From: an uncultured Eubacteriales bacterium
GTDB lineage: Bacteria; Bacillota; Clostridia; Christensenellales; Aristaeellaceae
DNA length: 44,237 nt
Direction of reading: 5' to 3'
NCBI GenBank assembly: GCA_902781945.1
Contig: CACZLE010000040.1
Location: 1 to 44,237 of the forward strand
Positions 40,341 through 44,237 of this stretch are shown here, in pieces (position 1 is the stretch's first letter; the number at the start of each line of letters is the position of its first letter). The notes under the pieces are model-generated. The model ran no database searches and was not told where the DNA came from. It saw only the letters and a program-made list of their open reading frames with translations. Both the position numbers and the translations under genes were made by a program.

Positions 40341-40370
40341 GTCATGGTCTCCTCCGCCCCCGCATACAAT
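40341..40370 (+). promoter_or_regulatory. SigE-like sporulation promoter of the pdaB-like gene
   Basis: CATACAAT at 40363-40370 matches the Bacillus SigE -10 consensus. GTCATGGT at 40341-40348 fits its -35 only partly (ATGGT in place of ATATT), with a 14-base gap. A sigma-A reading would need a 20-base spacer after TTGTCA, which is too long. Mother-cell expression fits a PdaB-like product. Confidence 0.5.
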
Positions 40371-40455
40371 AGGGGCATGCAGCGGCCCTGACTGCGGGCA
40401 TATCGCGCCGCCCTCCGGCATATCCATGGGGTACAGAAAAAGGAGGGATCGGCAC

Positions 40456-41262
40456 ATGATCAAGCGGCCTGAGCCACAGCCCCAAGCACAGCAAAAGCAG
40501 AGGAAGGCGCGCCTGCCGGTTTTTCAGCGCGGCGGGGCGCTGGCCCTGGCGCTGCTGCTCATCGTCAGCGCGTTTTATGTGGGGGTCATGCCCCAGACGG
40601 CGGCGGTGGTGGCCAAGAAGCGGGAACTGCCCATATACAGCGTGGCCCGGGACGACGGCGCGGTGGCCATCAGCTTTGACGCTTCCTGGGGCGGGGACAA
40701 AACCATGAAGCTCCTGGATATCCTGGACGAATACGGGGTGAAAACCACCTTTTTCCTGGTGGATATCTGGGTGAAGAACTATCCCGAACTGACCCGCGAG
40801 ATCGTGGCCCGGGGGCATGAGATCGGCAACCACAGCACCACCCACCCGCACATGAGCCAGCTGACGTCGGAGAAGATCGCGGAGGAGCTGAACGCCCAGG
40901 CCGACCACGTGGAGGCGCTGACGGGTACGCGGCCCACGCTGTTCCGCCCGCCCTATGGCGATTACAATGACCGGCTGATCACCACGGCCCGGGATATGGG
41001 ATATCAGAGCATCCAATGGAGCGTGGACAGCCAGGATTGGAAAAACCGGGGCGTGGAGGACGTGATCAAGCGGGCCTGCAAGGCCCAGAGCGGCGATATC
41101 GTGCTGTTCCACAACGACGCGGAATACACCGTGGACGCCCTGCCCACCATCCTTAAGGATTACCAGGCCCGGGGGCTCACCGTGGTGCCCGTATCGGAGA
41201 TCCTGCTGCAAGGGGATACAACCATCGATATACAGGGAAGGATGCATCCTGCAAAAAACTAA
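40456..41262 (+). CDS. pdaB: PdaB-like sporulation polysaccharide deacetylase
   Basis: A 268-residue protein with a single N-terminal membrane anchor (about residues 28-45, ALALALLLIVSAFYVGVMP) and a NodB-type deacetylase domain. Landmarks in order: AISFDASWGGDKTM (catalytic Asp), ATTFFLVD-type KTTFFLVDIW, GHEIGNHSTTHPHM (metal His motif), FRPPYGDYN, WSVDSQDWKNRGV and ILFHNDAE-like VLFHND. The WSVDSQDWKN phrase and overall length resemble PdaB, needed for spore survival. ATG at 40456 follows AAAGGAGG; upstream open frame lacks a ribosome site. It is followed 17 bases later by an SSB-like gene, apparently in one operon. Confidence 0.82.
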   Translation: MIKRPEPQPQAQQKQRKARLPVFQRGGALALALLLIVSAFYVGVMPQTAAVVAKKRELPIYSVARDDGAVAISFDASWGGDKTMKLLDILDEYGVKTTFFLVDIWVKNYPELTREIVARGHEIGNHSTTHPHMSQLTSEKIAEELNAQADHVEALTGTRPTLFRPPYGDYNDRLITTARDMGYQSIQWSVDSQDWKNRGVEDVIKRACKAQSGDIVLFHNDAEYTVDALPTILKDYQARGLTVVPVSEILLQGDTTIDIQGRMHPAKN

Positions 41263-41279
41263 AATACCGGAGGTATGAC

Positions 41280-41951
41280 ATGGAAACCGTTACCAATGTG
41301 CTGAATCTGACAGGCGTTGTGACCGAGGAACCGCAGTTCGATCACGAGGTGTTCGGGGAGGCCTTTTTCCGCACCATACTGAGCGTGCCCCGGCTGTCCG
41401 GAGCCTTTGACCTGCTGCCGGTCACGGTCAGCGAGCGGCTCATGGCCGGGGCCTTCCGCCAGGGCGAGACGGTGGCTTTGACGGGGCAGCTGCGCTCCTA
41501 CAATAAAGTGATGGCGGGCGCGGGCCGATTGCTGCTCACCGCCTTCGCCCAGCATCTGCACCCCGTGGACGAGGACCAGAACCCCAACACCGTGGCCCTG
41601 GCCGGGGCGCTGTGCAAGCCGCCGTCCTTCCGCACCACGCCCTTTGGCCGGGAGATCGCGGACCTGATGCTGGCGGTGAACCGCAGCTATGGCAAGAGCG
41701 ATTACATCCCCTGTATCGCCTGGGGCCGCACCGCCCGCTTCGCCGCCGGGCTCAGCGTGGGGGACCGCATCCAGCTCCAGGGACGCTTCCAGAGCCGCGT
41801 CTATCAAAAGCAGCTCCCCGACGGCGCGGTGCAGGAGCGCACGGCCTATGAGGTCTCCGTCAGCCGCCTGACGCTGGAGAGCGGCTCCGCCCTGCCGGAG
41901 CGGGAGGTGGCCGCGCCCAGGCCGAGGTATACCAGCGGGGTGATACAGTAA
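41280..41951 (+). CDS. SSB-like protein with two tandem OB-folds
   Basis: A 223-residue cytoplasmic protein with two OB-fold units. The first spans about residues 5-100 (NVLNLTGVVTEEPQFDHEVFG, LSGAFDLLPVTVSERLM). The second spans about 104-205 (VALAGALCKPPSFRTTPFG, MLAVNRSYGKSDYIPCIAWG, VGDRIQLQGRFQSRVYQK) and has the strong SSB-like signature of single-stranded-DNA-binding proteins. It lacks the acidic C-terminal tip of canonical SSB, so it is a second, non-housekeeping paralogue or primosomal protein. GGAGG precedes the ATG. The stop codon TAA merges with the end of a structured repeat. Confidence 0.82.
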   Translation: METVTNVLNLTGVVTEEPQFDHEVFGEAFFRTILSVPRLSGAFDLLPVTVSERLMAGAFRQGETVALTGQLRSYNKVMAGAGRLLLTAFAQHLHPVDEDQNPNTVALAGALCKPPSFRTTPFGREIADLMLAVNRSYGKSDYIPCIAWGRTARFAAGLSVGDRIQLQGRFQSRVYQKQLPDGAVQERTAYEVSVSRLTLESGSALPEREVAAPRPRYTSGVIQ

Positions 41952-42342
41952 ACAGAAATTTGACGGGGGAAAGGGGTACGCTTCTCTTTTGAGTCAAAAG
42001 AGAAGCAGAAAACCTGCGTTTATCGCCGTAAAAGCTGCGAACACAACGAGATACTATGTTGTAGTCCACCGCTTCCGGGCAGCCAGCTTCGCTGGCGCGC
42101 TGTGCGCAAAGCGCACAGCGAAAAACCGCTGGACAGACCAGAAAATGAATGCATTCATTTTCTGGCTGGCCCTCGGTTTTTCTTATGCCCGGAAGCTCTC
42201 TTTGCGTCTTTCAAGTTACAGGCGCTATTTGTTTGTTGTTATTTTCAAGCTGGTTCGCCCGCTGGGATGCAAGGGATGAAATCCCTTGCCGCAGGTTTTA
42301 GGGCCGCGGAGGCCCTAACGTTCTCCTTGCCAATTTCTGTTT
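41950..42342 (-). repeat. Structured dispersed repeat, copy 3 (complete, 393 bp, inverted)
   Basis: Right-type end AAACAGAAATTTGACGGGG at 41950-41968 and left-type end GCCAATTTCTGTTT at 42329-42342, i.e. inverted relative to copy 2. Inside: a perfect 11-bp hairpin 41980-41990/41996-42006 unique to this copy, hairpin 42099-42107/42111-42119, the identical 28-base palindrome 42138-42165, the GCAAGGGAT/ATCCCTTGC hairpin, and a short outer stem 42299-42305/42311-42317. It lacks the long inner hairpin module of copy 2. It starts within the stop codon of the SSB-like gene and fills most of the gene-free stretch 41952-42437. Confidence 0.85.
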
Positions 42343-42375
42343 ATCGCTTATCTCCTCCGCCCGTCCCGCCGCCCC

Positions 42376-42404
42376 TTGACGGGCGGCCCGCTTTTCGCTA
42401 TAAT
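42376..42404 (+). promoter_or_regulatory. Promoter of the sufC-sufB genes
   Basis: TTGACG (42376-42381), 17-base spacer, perfect TATAAT (42399-42404), 34 bases before the sufC start. Confidence 0.8.
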
Positions 42405-42437
42405 TTTTTGTGACACCACAGAAGGAGCGAAAGGCAC

Positions 42438-43181
42438 ATGCTGGAACTGCGGAATATCCGATTCGACGTGGACGACGACGCCGGCCACGTGGACATATTG
42501 AAGGACGTCAATTTTACCATCGATAAAAACAAATTTGTGGTCATCACCGGCCCCAACGGCGGCGGCAAATCCACCATCGCCAAGGTGATCGCCGGGGTGC
42601 GGCAGCCCACGGGGGGCAGCATCTGGTTCAACGGCCAGGATATCACAAGCCTGGGCATCACCGAGCGCGCCCGCCTGGGGATCAGCTACGCCCTGCAGCA
42701 GCCGGTGCGGTTCAAGGGCATCCAGGTGCTGGATCTCATGCGCATCGCTGCGGGCAAGGAGCTGAGCGTGGGCGAATGCTGCGATTACCTGAGCCGCGTG
42801 GGCCTGTGCGCCCGGGATTACGTGACCCGCGAGATCAACGCCAGCCTGTCCGGCGGCGAGCTCAAGCGTATCGAGATCGCCAGCATCCTGGCCCGGGGCA
42901 CCCAGCTGAGCGTGTTTGACGAGCCCGAGGCGGGCATCGACCTGTGGAGCTTCCAGAGCCTGATCCGGGTGTTTGAGCAGATGCGGGAAAGCATTAAGGA
43001 CAGTTCCATCCTGGTGATTAGCCATCAGGAGCGCATTTTGCAGATCGCGGACGAGATCATCGTGGTGGCCGAGGGCCGCATCCGCGAGCACGGCCCCCGG
43101 GATCGGGTGCTGCCGCATCTCATCGGCACCGCGGCAGCCGTCACCGGCTGCGACAAAATGCAGGGAGGGGCAAACGCATGA
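42438..43181 (+). CDS. sufC: SufC-like ABC ATPase of iron-sulfur cluster assembly
   Basis: A 247-residue ABC ATPase. Walker A GPNGGGKST (38-46), Q loop ALQQPVRFKG, signature LSGGELKRIEIASI (about 137-150), Walker B LSVFDEPEAGID and switch His in VISHQERIL. The FDEPEAGID with GGELKR combination is typical of SufC rather than of transport ATPases, and no membrane protein gene is adjacent. SufC powers cluster assembly on the SufB scaffold. It overlaps the sufB-like gene by 4 bases. GAAGGAG precedes the ATG. Confidence 0.9.
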   Translation: MLELRNIRFDVDDDAGHVDILKDVNFTIDKNKFVVITGPNGGGKSTIAKVIAGVRQPTGGSIWFNGQDITSLGITERARLGISYALQQPVRFKGIQVLDLMRIAAGKELSVGECCDYLSRVGLCARDYVTREINASLSGGELKRIEIASILARGTQLSVFDEPEAGIDLWSFQSLIRVFEQMRESIKDSSILVISHQERILQIADEIIVVAEGRIREHGPRDRVLPHLIGTAAAVTGCDKMQGGANA

Positions 43182-44098
43182 TGGATACCATTCAGAAGCG
43201 CATACTGGAAGAGGTGGCCGACCTGCACGCCGTGCCCGAGGGCGCCTATAACATCCGCGCCAACGGCGAAAGCGCGGGCCGCCGCAGCACCGCCAATATC
43301 CAGATCACCAGCAAGACCGAGGCCAGCGGCATCGATATCCGCATCAAGGACGGCACCAAAAAACAGAGCGTCCACATTCCCGTGGTGCTCAGTGAAAGCG
43401 GCCTCAAGGAGACCGTGTATAACGATTTTTATATCGGCGAGGACTGCGACGTGGTCATCGTGGCGGGCTGCGGCATCCACAATTGCGGCAGCCAGGACAG
43501 CGAGCACGACGGCATCCACCGCTTCTATGTGGGCAAAAACTCCCGCGTGCGCTATGTGGAAAAGCACTATGGCGAGGGCGACGGCCAGGGCAAGCGTATC
43601 CTGAACCCCGGCACCGAGGTCTACATGCAGGAAAACAGCTCCATGGAGATGGAGATGGTGCAGATCCGCGGCGTGGACAGCACCGAGCGCGTCACCACCG
43701 CCCAGCTGGCCGCGGGGGCGCGGCTGGTGGTCAAGGAGCGCCTCATGACCCACGGCAGCCAGACCGCCATCAGCAAATACCGGGTGGACCTGAACGGCGC
43801 GGGCTCCTCCGCCGACGTGGTCAGCCGTTCCGTGGCCCGGGACGACAGCTTCCAGAAGTTTGACGCCTGCATCGCGGGCAACGCTCCCTGCCAGGGCCAC
43901 ACCGAGTGCGACAGCATCATCATGGATCGCGGACGCATCCTGGCCGTGCCCTCCCTGGAGGCCAACGACACCGACGCCGCCCTGATCCATGAGGCCGCCA
44001 TCGGCAAGATCGCCGGCGAGCAGCTGGTCAAGCTCATGACCCTGGGCCTCACCGAGGCCGAGGCCGAGGAGCAGATCATCAACGGGTTCCTGCGGTAA
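43178..44098 (+). CDS. sufB: SufB-like iron-sulfur scaffold of a minimal two-gene system
   Basis: A 306-residue SufB/SufD-family protein with the right-handed beta-helix core and no long N-terminal region, much shorter than E. coli SufB (about 495 residues). It keeps a cysteine in GHTECDSI (Cys244), in the position of the E. coli SufB scaffold Cys405 as I recall it, and HEAAIGKI (His271/Glu272) matching the adjacent His-Glu pair. This supports SufB-like scaffold activity rather than SufD. It starts 4 bases inside sufC. No sufD, sufS or sufU gene follows before the structured repeat at 44115. The layout matches the two-gene SmsCB minimal system as I know it. Confidence 0.85.
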   Translation: MMDTIQKRILEEVADLHAVPEGAYNIRANGESAGRRSTANIQITSKTEASGIDIRIKDGTKKQSVHIPVVLSESGLKETVYNDFYIGEDCDVVIVAGCGIHNCGSQDSEHDGIHRFYVGKNSRVRYVEKHYGEGDGQGKRILNPGTEVYMQENSSMEMEMVQIRGVDSTERVTTAQLAAGARLVVKERLMTHGSQTAISKYRVDLNGAGSSADVVSRSVARDDSFQKFDACIAGNAPCQGHTECDSIIMDRGRILAVPSLEANDTDAALIHEAAIGKIAGEQLVKLMTLGLTEAEAEEQIINGFLR

Positions 44099-44114
44099 GG
44101 CGCAGGGAGCTGAA

Positions 44115-44237
44115 AAACAGAAATTGGCAAGAGGGGGAACGATAAGGGCCTCCGCGGGTCCGGGGCCTTCCGGCCCGCTCTCGCTGAAAATGATCCACAG
44201 GATCATTTTCCGGGCGCTGCGAGCCCTTATGATCCTG
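44115..44237 (+). repeat. Structured dispersed repeat, copy 4 (left end only)
   Basis: Left end AAACAGAAATTGGC at 44115-44128, then the same outer stem (44142-44149/44223-44230) and 11-bp hairpin (44186-44196/44200-44210) as copy 2. The outermost hairpin pair is G-C here and A-T in copy 2. The element runs off the window end. Confidence 0.8.

Noticed and set aside
37532..40378. Minus-strand 948-codon frame.
   Set aside because: Antisense to the MATE and GT4 genes, which have promoters, ribosome sites and clear motifs.
41989..42279. Open frame of 96 codons inside repeat copy 3 with a similar frame in copy 2 (25152-25379).
   Set aside because: The frames are not aligned along their length because of compensating indels, and the hairpins, not codons, are conserved; no ribosome site.

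Overview
The window comes from the chromosome of a high-GC member of the Bacillota, most likely a spore-forming Clostridia species. The base composition is well above 55% GC, so almost every gene casts long antisense shadow frames. Gram-positive markers are a RelA/SpoT enzyme with an RFKD synthetase motif, DnaD and DnaI-type replication proteins, and strong AGGAGG-type ribosome sites. A YlbJ-like membrane protein, a CotH kinase and a PdaB-like deacetylase with a SigE-like promoter point to sporulation. No rRNA, tRNA, CRISPR array, transposase or phage gene was seen.

Layout. 1-155: right end of a structured dispersed repeat. 231-1805: amidohydrolase. 1846-2437: first toxin-antitoxin pair. 2530-14452 (minus): overlapping operon dnaE, Spo0B-type sensor kinase, tlyA, dnaD, dnaI, recJ, relA, joining replication, repair and (p)ppGpp metabolism; recJ is broken near its 5' end. 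14489-15307: ylbJ-like gene, divergent from three exported proteins of unknown function (15379-19680), followed by a 1,674-residue exported repeat protein (19881-24905). 25017-25483: second repeat copy. 25538-28596 (minus): AI-2E-type transporter, mobB, fdhD-like and a small NTPase, a molybdenum-cofactor cluster that diverges from a complete tatB-tatA-tatC operon (28719-29992). 30112-33628 (minus): CotH kinase, peptidoglycan-binding/phosphodiester glycosidase protein and NUDIX hydrolase. 33926-35720: GNAT acetyltransferase, second toxin-antitoxin pair and SIMPL protein. 35803-37371: DUF554 protein and an exported beta-helix protein. 37559-40255: MATE exporter and GT4 glycosyltransferase. 40456-41951: PdaB-like deacetylase and a two-OB-fold SSB-like protein. 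42438-44098: two-gene sufC-sufB iron-sulfur assembly unit, bracketed by two inverted copies of the structured repeat.

How the parts may work together. The Tat pathway exports folded cofactor-containing enzymes, so its divergence from genes that finish and insert the molybdenum cofactor is coherent, although no target dehydrogenase lies here. CotH, glycosidase, beta-helix, GT4 and deacetylase genes point to envelope or spore-coat polysaccharide work.

The most unusual item is the repeat family at 1-155, 25017-25483, 41950-42342 and 44115 to the window end. It has shared inverted ends, chains of perfect hairpins, exchangeable hairpin modules and one compensatory base-pair change between copies. 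This suggests a structured noncoding RNA or MITE-like element rather than a gene.
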